A DNA stretch of 64,000 bases, from the NCBI GenBank assembly GCA_035610835.1, contig CM069442.1, forward strand, positions 64,687,800 through 64,751,799, in the 5' to 3' direction. The position numbers and the translations under genes are program-made. Origin of the DNA: Ophiura sarsii. Lineage: Eukaryota > Echinodermata > Ophiuroidea > Amphilepidida > Ophiuridae. The notes under the pieces were generated by a model. The model was not told where the DNA came from and did no database searches. It saw only the letters and a list, made by a program, of their open reading frames with translations. This document shows, piece by piece, positions 33,401 to 48,400 of this stretch; position 1 is the stretch's first letter; each line of letters starts with the position of its first letter.

Positions 33401-36400
33401 CTACCGGGATAAACACTCAACATATTCTTGATTCTCATCTAACACAGATTTAAATAAATTCTATGGCAAGAATATTTTAAATAAGTTGTTTGATTTTCAA
33501 ATAATCTCCATCATCCCCACATTCCCTTAGATAGGATGATCCGCATGTTTCATGAGCAAGTAATAGAACTGCACCATCTCCAGATAGTGCCTGACGGCGA
33601 GCCTTTCGTTGTGGCCGTGTATGGATGCTATGTCGGCGGCTGTGGTCACTACAGGGAAGAAACGGTACCGCTCTGAGGTCACATCAGTGTACCATCTGGT
33701 ATCTGTGTTTGCAATGAGAAGGCCTGAATGGATGGAATGAGAAATATGTAGATCATGAGTGTAATGATGATATGATTTACCATAATATGCCTTGATTCAA
33801 GAACTGAAATGAAACAAAAGTCTACTTTACACCCCCCCCCCCCCCAAAAAAAATCCTAGTAACACAGGGTTACTTCTGCCCTTCACTTTGTTGAACAGTC
33901 TAATAGTCTTGAATATCATGTTTATATTGGTGCTCATATTTACCCACATGCATTGTATGACGTTGTCTACACCGGGACTTTCGATTGCCGCAAATTAAAA
34001 AAATTGTAATATTGAGAGATGGCAGTTATTATTCGGTTTTGTTATAAGTATGTATGTTATGTTCTGTATAACTATGCAATTTGGGCTCGATCATTATTTG
34101 TCTAACATATAATGCATAATGTTAGGCTTGCGGGACCCCTCCTTTAAGGGAAATAGTACCTTTTTATGGGAACTTTTTCCCTGTTCGCGATAATTGATGA
34201 CCTTTGACAAGTTTGTGTCAAATCGATCAGATTTTGTGTCGTCTGCATTTGTTTATTTTTATTTCACTGCCGTATTAATTTTCCAGGAGTTTATGACCAA
34301 AATGGATAACTTTGGTTTTCAACTCATTTGTGAAGCATGAGAAGCATTGGAGCAATTACTAGACGATGTAGACAGTGCTAATACGAAAAAGCAAATCTAA
34401 TAGGCTGTCAATCGGCTGGAACAGTTCAGGAAATTTGTGGGAGAAAAAGCACTGATGGCTAGTAGCTGATATTGATACATTGAGGTTTTCAAATGACAGA
34501 AATGTTTTTATATGTTATATAAAACAAATATTTACTGCTCTATATTCAGGAAATGGTAGCTATTTTGCACCTTTTCCCTCATGAACAGTAAATAATTGTA
34601 TACTATTCCATGGGAAAGAGTACCTTATTGTACAATTGACCAATCAATTTGCATGAATATTTACAAGGTGTAAAAATTATGAATACTTACTAGGAGCGAT
34701 AGACGCAGTCGGAAATACCTGCTGCACACACTGGGCGATAGCTGTGAAACCAAAACTATTCTCTCCATACTGCGCGATATTGGACGCTTCTAGACTTTGT
34801 AGGACAGTTATTTTGACACGATCATCGTTGATGATATGTTTCACACAGTCAATTACCTGAATGGGGTACAAGTAATAAATATAAACCATCATTGATTTAT
34901 TCAAGAAATATTGTCCATATATGCAAATTATAAGAATCATACACACAGTTATAACGGCTTAGATAATTTTGTGAGGTTATTTATTCCTTTTGTACTTACA
35001 TTTTGCACTGTCTGTGCTGGATGAATCCTTAAGTTGACATTTGCTTTAGCTAGCGGTGGTAAAACATTGCGCTGCAAAAAACAAAAATACATCAATATGT
35101 TTACCATACTCAGTTCTTTTCATCTGAATCAATAGAATTGTTTCAAGCGATATTAATAATAATAGTAATAAGAATCAGTATCTATAAAGCGCCTTATCCA
35201 AATGGCTCATCTGCTCAAAGCGCTGTAATTTTTTGCTGCTGGTGAATCATCAGAATCAGGTCGCATCAACCAGGGTGCAGCCAATTTCTAGCGCAAACCT
35301 CTCCGCACTTAGATTGTAACATCCACCATTTTTCAATGCAGCTCCCCAAATACCATTGGGTCAAGGAAGTTTTTTGATAACCGAAACAACTGATCACTGG
35401 TTCTGAAAGCAGGAGGAAACCGGAGAACCTGGAGAAAACTTGCGAGAGCGTGCATGGATCATAATAGACCAAATGCACATAAAGCCTGCGGTCATGCACA
35501 TAATTGACCCGGGTTTCATTGGTGCAAGGCGAGGGAACAACCGCTGCTCCAACATGCAAATACTAAAGGTTAGAGGGGAAATCCAGGGGGAGTGGGGATG
35601 GTACTCGGAGTATCCTAAGACATGGGTCCTGGTTTTGCAAAACATCCTTGAACATGGGTCTTGTTTTTTTTAACTTGGTAATCCATCGAAAGAAGAAAAG
35701 GGGTAACGTGCCATATTTTGAGAAAAATCCTTAGATGGGTATCTGTCCCAGGTAAAATGAGCCTTAGATATGGGCAGGGGTTCTCAACACTGGAGCCGAC
35801 CCCCCTATCCAAACACAATCCAAGTAGGTCAAACTGCATAGAGTGCCCTATTTCTCTGATTTAAACCATGTAGTATTTGTTTGGTTTTGTATTAGTGCTG
35901 CAAAAGAATATCAGAGAGAAAAAGCTCTGTTACTTTGGTCAAGTGGTCAGAAGAGAACACAATGTTGAAACACAGATTATACAAGGTGCAGTGGAAGGTC
36001 ATTGTGGGAGAGGATGTCCTACATCAGCATGGACAGATGAGTTGGAGGCAGCATGATAGTGGTCACAAACCTGGTGCGGAACAGGTACTCTCATCAAGAC
36101 CACAGCAGTGCCGCCTGGCACTATCTGACCACTGAGAGAGTATTGGTTTTATTATACACCTCATTGTGGCTTTGGGAATGAGGGATATTTAGGGAATATT
36201 ATTTCTTGGAATTGGACAATGGAATGGTGTGATTAGTTTATGAATTATGAGGTGGAATAATAAGCAAGCAGTTACACAAACTGGTTCTTGGATGTGTATA
36301 TCATGTAAAGTATACAAAAAACACTGTATGAAAATCAAGCATATCTAACTTTTGATCTCAACACAAATGGAAGACATACCTGGAATTTTCAGTAAAACCA

Positions 36401-39400
36401 CTGTGACTTTTGTCAGCAGAGTGATTACCATTGACCTGAGGACACCGGTTTAAGTATATTGGATCATAATTTGTGGTACTTTGAAAGAGGGTCAATCAAT
36501 CAATGAGGCTGTTAACATCCGGGTCAAAGGATGGGAATGCTACAAACGTCTGAGAGTCTTTGACCCCATTTTGAGGTCATGTGTGCAAAAGGTCACGATC
36601 ACAAATAGCAGGTCATTACTGTGCTGATGAAAATCAAAAGTGGTTTGACAGGGGTATACCATGCTGAAGGTTCGTGTACTGTATTTTATATTTTGGGCAC
36701 ATTTTTGGGCAAGAAGTTTTCTGGAGCAATACTAGCATGCATCCCTGTCATACCATGTCCAGTGATTTCTTGTCTCCTGTGTTGACTGTTTCCCGGCAAA
36801 TGTTTGGCACTGTTCATCCAAGAAAATATCCCGTGGAAACTGCTGTTATGCTTGGCATGACGGCCTGTACAAGCAATTTAATTTGGTCAAATTTGAAGTG
36901 ATTTGTTGCTTCTATCATAAGATTTACTAGAAATATACAACTTAAAATTTGGAATAAGTCTTTCTAAAGATGTGCCTCTATGTGGTTTTGAAAATCAATA
37001 TGTGAAAAAAGGGTCACCCACCTTTTATTTTATCATAACATTTGGATAGGTTACACATTCCTAATTATAGCTTACCTTAATTCCTCCATTGAATAACGTG
37101 ACCGCGGTGGTTGTTCTCACAAATGCATTTGTTGATGGTTTCCTGGACATAATCCTACAAATATTTAACAAACATAATAAACATTCTCCATTAGGCCAAG
37201 TCAACAATTAAAGTAGTTTATCGTCCCCTCGCGCATCCTTTTTCAGCAACTCTGTATTGTTCTTTTTTAAAACTTTATTTCTTCCCTAAATTGTTTTTAA
37301 AAGCATTATAAAAGCTGACATCTTTGTAATAGAATTACTAGAGCATTTTAAAGTAGGCTAGGTTTTGTGTTAATCAAACCCCTAAAACCATGAAATAAAA
37401 AGATTTTACAAAGGCCTTGTCCTCTTTAAGTTACCCAACCAGTCAGGCAATACCATGCTGGTAATGGCGATTTTGCATTGTTTATTTAAAAAAAAATTGC
37501 CCTCATCCTCCTTTTTTAGTTAGGACGAGAAACTGGTTTTTTTTCTTCATCCCAGTCGCAACCATTGCCCCCCCCCCCCCAGTTGCCACCCCAGTCAGCT
37601 CAAGCCCCACCCCCATTTTTGGACGCATATCCCCCCTCAGATTTGTTCTTGCCCCCAACATTTGATGCTGGTGCCGCCACTGGCTGCAGGACAAAGTGGA
37701 AATTGGATGGCAGTGTTGAAGGAATTGTGTCATGGGAGAATGGACCACCATCACCTTTGCTGGTCTGTCCTTGGCATAGTAATTAATAACCACAAATGTC
37801 TTTTTAAAGTTATGTTTTTGAGTACAACAAGAAATTGTCTTGGTATCTTTCTGAGATGGTGATATACAGGGTGTATAAAAAAAAACGCAACACTTTTTGT
37901 CGCGAGCTCTCCGATTATGGCAAATCACAAATCACTCTGAAATTTATATATTCTGTTAGGTGTACTTATTGGCTATCACATAGTCAAATTACAGCGATAT
38001 CGATTATTGATTCGCTGAGATATCAACAATACACGTAGACAAGTGCAAAACACGTTTTACATCGTTTATCCTGTATGCCTGATTTTCTTGTCAGGTGAAT
38101 ATTAGCAAGACACTTTAATAACTCATTGTACTTAAATAATTGGAATCTAACTCATCATTCTGAGAAGAAAATGACATGTTAAAGGTGTCAAATGTCTGGC
38201 TATTACAGTATCATATCAATATTAATTAAATCTGGCAATAAATTAGTTGATAGTTAATGACACAATTTGAAAATCCAGATTACAAAGTCTGTTTGCAAAT
38301 CCTCTCTCTCATTAATGTCATAAATAAAACAGTATGGCACATTATTTAAAAGATAAACAAATGGAATAGTCCAGTGATGGTAGTAATTGTCTTGTATGAA
38401 TCAGTCATTGTTAGTCTGTTGTGAATGGGAATGGGACATTATGGTGCTGCTCGACCCTCAAAATGCTGTCCTTGTTTTAAGATGCATCGATTATGAACTT
38501 TAATATATGAAAGAACGTACCATAGACATTATGTGGCGATCATAGCAATCGGTGCTTCAGAACTTAAAAAGGGTGATTGACGTATTCAAATGCTCGAATG
38601 ATTATCAGATTACATGATTCAATGATTTTATGTACCACCTTACTTAAACAAAAGAAATTAAGATAAACCATTCCAGACATTAAAGTTACATAGTTAACCC
38701 ATAACACTAATCAGACAGGAAAATCCAAGTTTTTAGAACGAACGATGTAAAACGTGTTTTGCACTTCTCTACTTATACCTTTAATATCTCAGCGAATAAA
38801 TAATCGATATCGTTGTAATTTGACTATGTGATAGCCAATAAGTACACCTAACAGAATATATAAGATTTAGAGTGATTTGTCTTTTACTGTGACCGTACAG
38901 CTCTCGACAAAAAGTGTTGCGTTCTTTTTGATACACGCTGTATGTATCATATACGTAAGTGGTTTGACTGAAGATTTCAGGTAAATCATATGTTTCGCTC
39001 AAACATTCAGTAATGTTTAATTTAAATTCTACAGACACAAATGAGGTTTAATGTTAACAAACACAAAACAAAAATGGAACAAGGGAAATTCTGAAATAAC
39101 ATGTATGCAGTGCACAGCAGCTAATGACAAACCTTGTTATAAGTTGGCTAACTATAATTCCAAATGACAGAAGATAGATTCAGTTTATGAATAGAGTTCT
39201 ATTAAAGTAAACAAACAAACCTATATATTTATAACTTAAAATACATATTTTAAACACCTTACAAATGATTCCCAATCCAGATAGCAGATAGTCAAATATT
39301 TAGGAAGTACAAGATCGTGTCCTCTAAGATTTTATTTTGTTGTTGTGAATAGAGAAGCAGAGTGCAAAAGCTATGCTGATAAAAACGACCCCTGTTAATA

Positions 39401-42400
39401 AGCATGTCATTTGAAAATACGAGGGTCATTCAATAAATTCTACCTCCTCCCTCATAACATCGCTAATAATGTCAACCTCACGACCTTTGTCATGATTATA
39501 GCTCCGAATCATAGCTACATATATGTAGTAAATGATAATTGATATCTGTTTTACTTTTGTTAAGACGCGGTCAAAGCCAGAGAGAGATTTGGGACAACGG
39601 ACACAGAAAATTACCTTAAAAATATATACATGTTTTCGGGTGTTTTTTCGTATTGTATGGTTAGATATAAGAGCATGATTTAAATACTGAAAATGGAAAT
39701 GAGTGAATGATATCTGAATATATTACAGTATTATCATGTATAGATAAGATTGTAAACAATATTAACTCTTGTAGGCTTGCAAATAGTGTACTATCAACTA
39801 AAATGTATTGCTATGCCTTTGGCATACCAGAATACTGCCATCAGTCAAATTTTCGTTGTTACAACTTAAAGCCACAATGATGCCTCGAATGTTAAACCTT
39901 TACCATAATAGTGACTTTATGAGTTTTACTAATGTGCAACCTTCAGAATAGTTAATCAGGTTGTCAATGATAGAAAATTATCACTTTGACAGAATTTAAA
40001 TCCCTCCATTTAGCTCGATATATTGAAGATCGCTTAGTTATCATAAAAGTCAAATATGACTTTTACAGGGTTCTCTAGGGGAGGGGTAAACTGAATGGTT
40101 GTCCTGACCTGGATCTGGCTAATCAGAGGGCATATTTTTCCAAACCAATCAGTCAACTTTATTGTTTACAGTCTGTTAAAGAGATATCAGACATTTAGAA
40201 CGGTTATAATTGACCGATAGGTATGTTTTGCCACTTACAATAGGCCAATTGAAAAGCACTTTGGTGATATTTTGCTGTTTTTCATCTGTTTCCGTCACAC
40301 TAAATCGAGGTTTGGTTCTCACTGCATATCCCGAAAAGTACAACCAGCATTCAGATCAATTTACATTGGATTTGTAGCGGAGGTTCCAAGCTACAATCGT
40401 GTGATATTTGATAAGACTGGCTCATATAATAATAAAGTTATGAGGTAGGTGGTAGAACTTATTGAATGACCCTCATTGTTTGGATAATATTAAGGACAGC
40501 TTCCACAGAGTGTGAAAGAAAACTTGTTAGCCTAATTTGAAGATGAACCTTGTACTTCTTTAGCTACAGAACAAAATCAATTAAAGATCAGGAGGCCTCA
40601 TTGGTGCTTGAGTGGTTAGGGAAGTTAACATGAAACACATCAGCCGGCATATCTATCATAAGAATATCACATATACTTTTTACCGTTGCAATCGTCCAAG
40701 CTTTTCTGTTGCCATTTGCAAATTAAACAAAGAAAGCACATGGTTTCTGTATTTACTATGAAAGTCGAGGTATGCAGCAGACAGAATAGCAAGAGCTGTA
40801 AAGAGGGGGCCGGAGTCTTCACTGCCCTTTGAGCATCCTATTGATGCCAAATACAGACAGATAGAATCACCTTTGTGTCAAATAACTGAATATTTGATTT
40901 GTACGTACCACTGAAATATTTTTCCGAAGAGCCAGAAGTTTGCTATCACTACACGCAGAGGGAAGGCAATCTGGAAATAACAAAATAATAACAAAATGTG
41001 GTAGGTGAATATAATGTTCAAATTATGTGCTGATGATTAACGATACTCCTTCAAATTTACAATCACATTCTTTTTTGGGCATTCCGTTTTTACCAGTGAA
41101 ACCTTTATGACATCAGATTGTTTTAGTCTTAATATACGCTATCTGTTGAATGATGAAATGCTTCCTGATTGGTCATCCGATGAAAACTAACCTCCTTCAC
41201 TATATATTCAAACATCACTCTCTCTGGCCCTTGTCCGAATACACCAGGTAATGGGTTCCTCTCAAGTCTGAAAGATACATTAATTATATTCGTGATAAAG
41301 GGAGGAAGAAAAAATAGAATTGATTTGAAACTTGATAGATGGTCTGATATTCGTGGTAAAGTAAGGGAGGAAGAAAAAATAGAATTGATTTGAAACTTGA
41401 TAGATGGTCAATGCTTGATTTTCCAGATCAGTTCTGCTTCAGGGACCAATGGGCATGACAATGTTGGTGTCCTTTTTGTGGCATAGATATCGATAAATGT
41501 CCGGTGGCTTTTTAATCTACGGATCAATACACAGCATATACATACTTACTATGACAAAGCTTCCACTAGTAAACAAATGTTGAACACCATCTGTCCGGGT
41601 TGGATCTATCATCTACTTACTTAGACAAAGGTTCGGGCCAGTAGTATGCCAAAGTTAGCTAGGCTTCCTTTGGTGGCATATGCATATTCTGTAAGTACTG
41701 AATCTACCAATACCTTTGTAGAGACTTTAACTAGACAAATAAGGTTGTAAAGGGGTGGAAAGTTTCCGGGAATTTTGGCAACTTTCCCGGAAAGTTTCAA
41801 GGACTTTTGAAGAGCCGGGAATATTGGGATTCTCAATCTTAGCATTTATTACATTGTAAAACATTTGTTAAATATTTCATCGACCAGAAAATATTTCAAA
41901 CCTATGTTAAGCATTTCTCCAATGTAGTTTAGGACTAATTAAAAATAGGGGATTGTAATATAAGCATAATTATATATATTCAGATTTTTTTTCAATATTA
42001 ACAAAACACCCTATTCTTTAATTAGGGATTTTTTAATGTGTTGCTCTTACATTTAAATTTACATATTGTGGGGGTTTCCCAGATGCTAAATATCAAACAT
42101 ATACCATATAAATCGAAGCAAACAATAGACCTGCGGCACATATCCCATGGCCACAGTCTGACCCTTGCAGGTGCACTTGTGATCTTCAGCTCACTGCGCA
42201 TGCTTGAAAACTTGCAAAATTCCACTAACCAATCAGAGTTGCGAGGTCCGGCTGACGTGTTGCGCACCACAGACGTCCGTTTCACCTTGCATACTTTTAT
42301 GTGAGGTCAACCTCATGTGATGTGTGTCCATTTTCGATCAACTTGCCACGGTACAATTCGTGAACATAGGAAAGCAAATAATGTGCGCGCTTGAGTCTGT

Positions 42401-45400
42401 GGTTATTGTTTAAATAGGCGAACCAGTGAAAATCATGGTGGATGGGTTTGCAAAATTAAAAAAACAAGTAATCCCCATTTCCCAGTCTCATTGTACTGCA
42501 CAATCACACAAAGGCACATGGGCTCCGAAAAGTCATTTTTTGACGTGCAACCCCTTATGGACTGCAGCTGCCCGGGGCAAAGGTTCGATTAGGCCAACAA
42601 TTTTTTTTTGTTATATTGGCGTAACCCGCCCGACCCTAAAAATACGCCCGACCCTACACTTTTCTTTTTTTTTTCAGTGAAAAAAAACAAAAAAAACCAA
42701 CCGACCGACCCTAAAAAAATTAAAAAATGAAAAAAATAAATACGAACGAAATACGAACGAAATACGACGGTGCTTCTAACAAACAATAGGGAATGTTTAA
42801 ACTCGGTTAACATTGTTCAAAAACAGCTGCTAAAAAAAATAAAAAAATAAAAAAAAATAAAAAAAAATCCCTACCTACCTACCCTATTTTTTTGTTCAGC
42901 CCGTTACGCCAATATAACAATTTTTTTTTTTTGGCCTTAGCGGGCGACATATCCCATGTTTCACCCTGTTAGTTTTATGGCTACAAACCACCATACGTGT
43001 AGTGAGTAGGTTATTAAATGCTAGATAATGCATCAGCCAGTATTGTTTCTTGTAAATAAAACAGATGAATCAGCTTCTCAGTGTTACATAATTGTATGTT
43101 CTTCTGAAGTTTTTTATTTATAAATGATATAGTACTTTAATTCAAATAGAAGGGCCTTATTTTCTTGTTTCAATTAAGATTGTTTTGAAAGTTCACGAAA
43201 AGTTTCCCAAAATTCTTGTTAATTCCAAAAATTCCTGGGGAACACTTCCACTCCAAAAATGCCTTGGAATTTTGCAACCTGGACAAACCTTTCCCTTGTA
43301 TGCCAATGCTGTGTTTCTCCGAAGGCAAAGATACATGTCTAATAAGCAGATTTTGTGTCAATGTTGGTTTCCTTTTAGTTGCAATAGACTAAATGTCTCG
43401 TAGGTACTAAATCTACATGTACCTGCACACATTTGCAGATTCCACTAATGCCTAAGTTGGTTTCCTTTTAAAGACATAGAGGCATGTTCTTTTCTTAAAT
43501 GTTCTACAGATGTAACAGTATATGTGGCCCAACATGAGTAAATGAGGCACAATGCGGCAGTAGCTAATTTGATTTAAGAGCACAAATGTTCATGGTCATA
43601 TAAAGTCAAATTCACAAAGTTTTATTTCTGATCATTGACACATCTTGTATCCAACCAAAGACTCAAATTCATGAAACTACATTTTGAGGTATTTTCAAAT
43701 ACCTCAAAATGTAGTTGACCTCTTTTATTTAAATAAATGAATACATTTATTTAAGTAAATGAAGATTAAAATCTTCATTTACTCCACTGATTTATTAACA
43801 AAATCAAAACTTTAAATGTCCATAACTTGTCAATCTGTATTTGATGTTTTGAAACAGACTGAGTTTCAATAAACCATGACTTTGGTTATGAATATGATAT
43901 AAGATTGACTTTGGTACCAAAATGTTCCTAAACTTATACATATTTTCATGATTTAAATAACTCAATATCCATATTTCAATCATTATGCCTCATTTACTCA
44001 TGTGGGGGTCACATATTCTTACCTTGACACAGCTTCTGCTAGTATGCCAATGTTGGTTTGCTTTGGTGGCATAGACGCATGTCCTGTAGGGGCTGAATCT
44101 ACTGATAGCTCAAGTTGCAGGTAGCCCTTTTCTGCAACACCTATCCTGTATTAAAGTGATCACACATATTAAACAATGTAGGATTAATCATTCTGTTTGT
44201 ATTTGGCCAGGTGGTCATGTTGTTGGCTCCTGTGCCCCAAATGACCACAGACCTCTGAAAATGCTCTCTTTAACCTGTTGGTCCCCTCTAAGAAGAAATC
44301 ATATGAATGTATGACTAACACAATACTTAATGTGCCCAAGTAATAAATGGGGATGGATGAGACTGCCTTCTGTCTACTGCCCTTTCCACAAATGGTACAC
44401 TAATGGGTACAACTCTTCAAATCTGTTCTACATGTTCAATATTGGAATACATTTTCAATATGCCGGTGACACTCACACATCAGAACCAAAAATGCTTATT
44501 TTAAGTATCCCTCACAGCCTTATAATCAATGATACCTCAAATGGGGAGGTGATTTTAATACATATTCCAGTGTCAGATGCACCATTTCTATATCAAGACC
44601 AACATTCTTCTATCTGTGATCGCTCAGATGCAAAATCTACTACATTGGAATTCTGCATGTGAAAATATAAAGTAATCTTTACAATAAACCTTTCAATTTG
44701 CATAACTACAAGTCCAGCTGACATGTAGTAAAGGCTTTGGTGTTCAGCCATCCTATTTATTAATATAAATACTTGTATAGCCCTTAATTCATAATTGGGC
44801 CTTCCTGCGATATTGCGTAACAAAAGCGCGCCAAAGAATATAAATGTTCTTTGCCTCCCTTTTGTTTTACGCGATATCGATGACTTAGGGGTTCAATAAG
44901 GGTTCGGAGTTGTTTATCTTGAATCGACAACGGTAAGACGGGTTTATTTTGCTCGGGCAGCTATTCAAGATAAACAACGACGAAGACCTTGTTGAACCCC
45001 GTTCAACAACGACCAAACATATTTACATCATTCATATGTGAATAGCGTTTTGGAAAATTGATGAAAACAAGTAAAAAACGTGGTTTAATAGGCTTAATTT
45101 GACATAAAAAAATAGCTGCTCTTTAAAAAACGGAACAAAATATTTACATTTTATTATAATTAGGCCCTTATTTGGACATCGTCCGTTCCCTGTAAATGGG
45201 CGAGGGAACTTCTGAATGGGATGGGTTACAAAAGGTAAACATTAGAGAAGACAAATTATTGCGCAAGTAATTGTGGAATTTAAAATATTTTGTAAATAGC
45301 ATTTTATTCACACACCACCTTTAACATTCAGAGAAAAATTAAATCAAGAATGCGTTTAATTTACATAACACATTTTGATATATGTTTACAGAATATTTGT

Positions 45401-48400
45401 ATCAAATTAGACACACCCCTCCATTTCAATAGTGGTACGGTCCAAATAGATCTGAGGGTTGTCATTTCACCGCGCGATGATACAAAATCGCGATTCTCTT
45501 GTGCTGGGTAGCGACCGTTTCGGCTAAAATTGTGGCTTTAGGAATGGTCCGTGACATATGGCCCTCGCCAAAAATATTTTCCTCAGGGATATAGCTACAT
45601 TTTGGTATATAAAGCTGTTTGCTAACTTTAAGGATCGCATGGCGAAATGCATTTATACACCGAAAAAACGGGCGAAAGAATGAACACATTTTGCGAACAT
45701 TTGTTGTTTGTTTACAATTTTGCATCGATGCATGGTTTCCAAATAAGGTTCGCCATCCTATTAATTTGCATATGAAGTGTGGGTTTATCTCAAATCAACA
45801 ACGCTTTGTTACTGTACTTAAGGTATGGGGGAGTTGTTGAATACCCCATCAACAACAGGAAAATGCAAATATAAGTAAGGTCTGTAGTAGTTAAACAAAA
45901 CACATTTGCTTGAACTATATAGTTTCACTCACAGTGCAACCAGGTTGCTCATACCCGGCACCATTCCATCAGTAACCGTTAGTCCTTCGTCTATCAAGAA
46001 TTCAACTTTGATACCTCGCTTCTTTAAAGTGGCGGCAATCTCTCTAGCACCATCCAAACCCTCAACCTAGAATGAAAAGACAGTTACAATACAATTATAC
46101 TGTTTCTTGGAACACTCAACATAAGTTAAAGTTGTTCCACTTGAAAAGTTGTGTTCGCCACCATGATGACTCGGCAAACTTGGTCTATAACAACAAAATC
46201 CAAAAAGTGCCGGAAAAGTGAAAGTAAAGTAAAATTCCATTTAGTACATAGAAATACAGTACAAATGATATAAATTACTATCGATTTCCATAGCTATATC
46301 GGCTACGGCGTCATGCTCAGATTTGCTTCAAAATTATACAGGATGTGTATATTGACAAAATAAACTCACATGCCAATTTTGAATTTTTTCCATCAAGCCG
46401 TTTTCAAACGGCGCAATTTTTTGTCTTCCAAAAACCCCATAGACTTACTGTGTGTTAGGTTTTTGGCACGTTGCCAAATTCCCCAAAATTGCTTCTTTTC
46501 TCAAAACACACTCTATTTATAAATGATTTTTTAACCCTTTATATCCTTAGGATGAACTTGTTTTTTATATTATGTTTTTGGCAAAATACCAATGCACAAT
46601 ATTTAATGTAATTATTTCCACATTTACCATCATAACATGGATTGAATGGAGTGGGAATGTTAGTACTTAACAAAAAAAATTGTATTTTTTCTAGAAACAC
46701 TAAATAGTCAAACTTTGTGAATATTTTTAAAGAGAAGTATAGCTCCTATTTCAACAAGCAAGGTGTCATATGAAAGGTAATTCAATTTAAAAGATTCTCT
46801 CGCCAGCTTTTTCCATTAAAGTGTTTCTAGTATTTTTGGTGTCAATTTGAACTTTTGCCTTTAAAAAATCCCTAAAAAATTAATTTTCTCAAAAAGTAAA
46901 CACTTTATTCACAAAAACTGGCGAGAGAATTTAGGTAATATGCTTATTAACCATCCTCCAAAGTGACAGACCCATAGCAGTTTCCTACTTGGCTGAAAAT
47001 ATTCAAATGTCCAAAAAATTAGGGAATTTTCAAAAAATAAAGAAAAACATAAGAAATATCCAAATTACTCCGAAGGTTTTAAATAGGTAGAGCAAAGACT
47101 TATCTTTAATGTGGTCTCAAAATAAAAAGTATAGATATAATTAATTTGACACAATAGTTGTTTTTCTGCAGTGGTGTAATAGCCGATGTAGCTACCTTAA
47201 TAGTTGACATAAAACCACAAACGTCCTGAAATACTGTTATTTATAAGGTTGTTTACCTACATCATGACGATCACTGCTTCCTATTTCACCATGCCTGCGC
47301 TTTCTTTTATAACATGCACCACTATCTGTGTAATGTGCACGCCATAACTACATAAGGTGCAGTATTAATTATTTAGTCAGGACTGTGACTACCTTTGAAG
47401 GTGGTCTTAAAAAATAACAAAAATCACTTTGAGTCCGGACCGGGACCCACTTGAACCGCATTCCCACTAGCTATTAAATCGCGACCGGTTCCGTACTAGT
47501 TTAGAATAAAGAAATGCCCCTCCCCTTTACTGAAACTGCACACCACCCCCACTATTTTGTACTTGGTATTGGTATTTAAAGTTTAAATCAATCTTTACCA
47601 TACATTTGTGGCTTTGACTCAATGGTCTTAAAATATATACCCTTAAACAAAAGAAAAATTAATATGCTACCCCCTCTCATTCCTGAGGCATATTTCAACA
47701 TAACCCTTATGTTCTTGGCATTGTTAATAACATGTATGAGATACAGGTAAAACAGTGTACAATCCAAGCGCATCAACCCAAATATAGCTGAAAACAAATG
47801 AAAGGGTTGATATCAAAAATCAACTGAAATCATGTGGAACAATCCTATGCGCTCCTGAATATAATATATCCATACCTCTTCATCGTGTCCAAATGCCAAG
47901 ATGACTGGTCTCACTGGTTTCTCGCCTCTCTTAAGCAAAAATTCCATGGATTCCAATATACCCTGAAATATCAAAATGAGACAGAATTCATGGACCACCA
48001 GCAGATTTGGTATTTAGATATCTCTGCACCATCATATTCTACTTGTTTCATAATGCAATTGTTTTGCTAGTACTATCAATTGTTTGTTTTAATTACCTGT
48101 AAAAACAACTACACTCCTCAAGTTGATCCTGCTAAATTGTGGTTCTACCAAGTACCCAAACCTTCTTTACCAGTGGATTAATTTGAAAAAGATGCAACTA
48201 CATGTACCGTGTTATTCCTATTAAGCGCCCATGCCCTTATAAGCGCCCACCCTTCTTTTCCCCAATGATTACCAAAAAGTAACACCTAATAAGCGCCCAT
48301 CTTTTTAGCCACTGTAGCTCAAAATAAAGCATGAAAGTTACGTCTGATGGTCCGAAGGTCCCGGCATCAACAACATGTTGGCGATCAACGCATCAGTGGG

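Noticed and set aside
33527..33723. Idea that exon 11A encodes a dead enzyme because NTDTRHY has become NTDTRWY
   Set aside because: The family's last metal-ligand histidine is in the IHGxNE motif, which 11A keeps. As I recall, other PM20D1 proteins also lack His at the TRxY position.
37503..37928. 141-codon open frame on the minus strand
   Set aside because: Its sequence is low complexity with poly-C/poly-G runs, overlaps a mariner-like end, and shows no domain or splice support.
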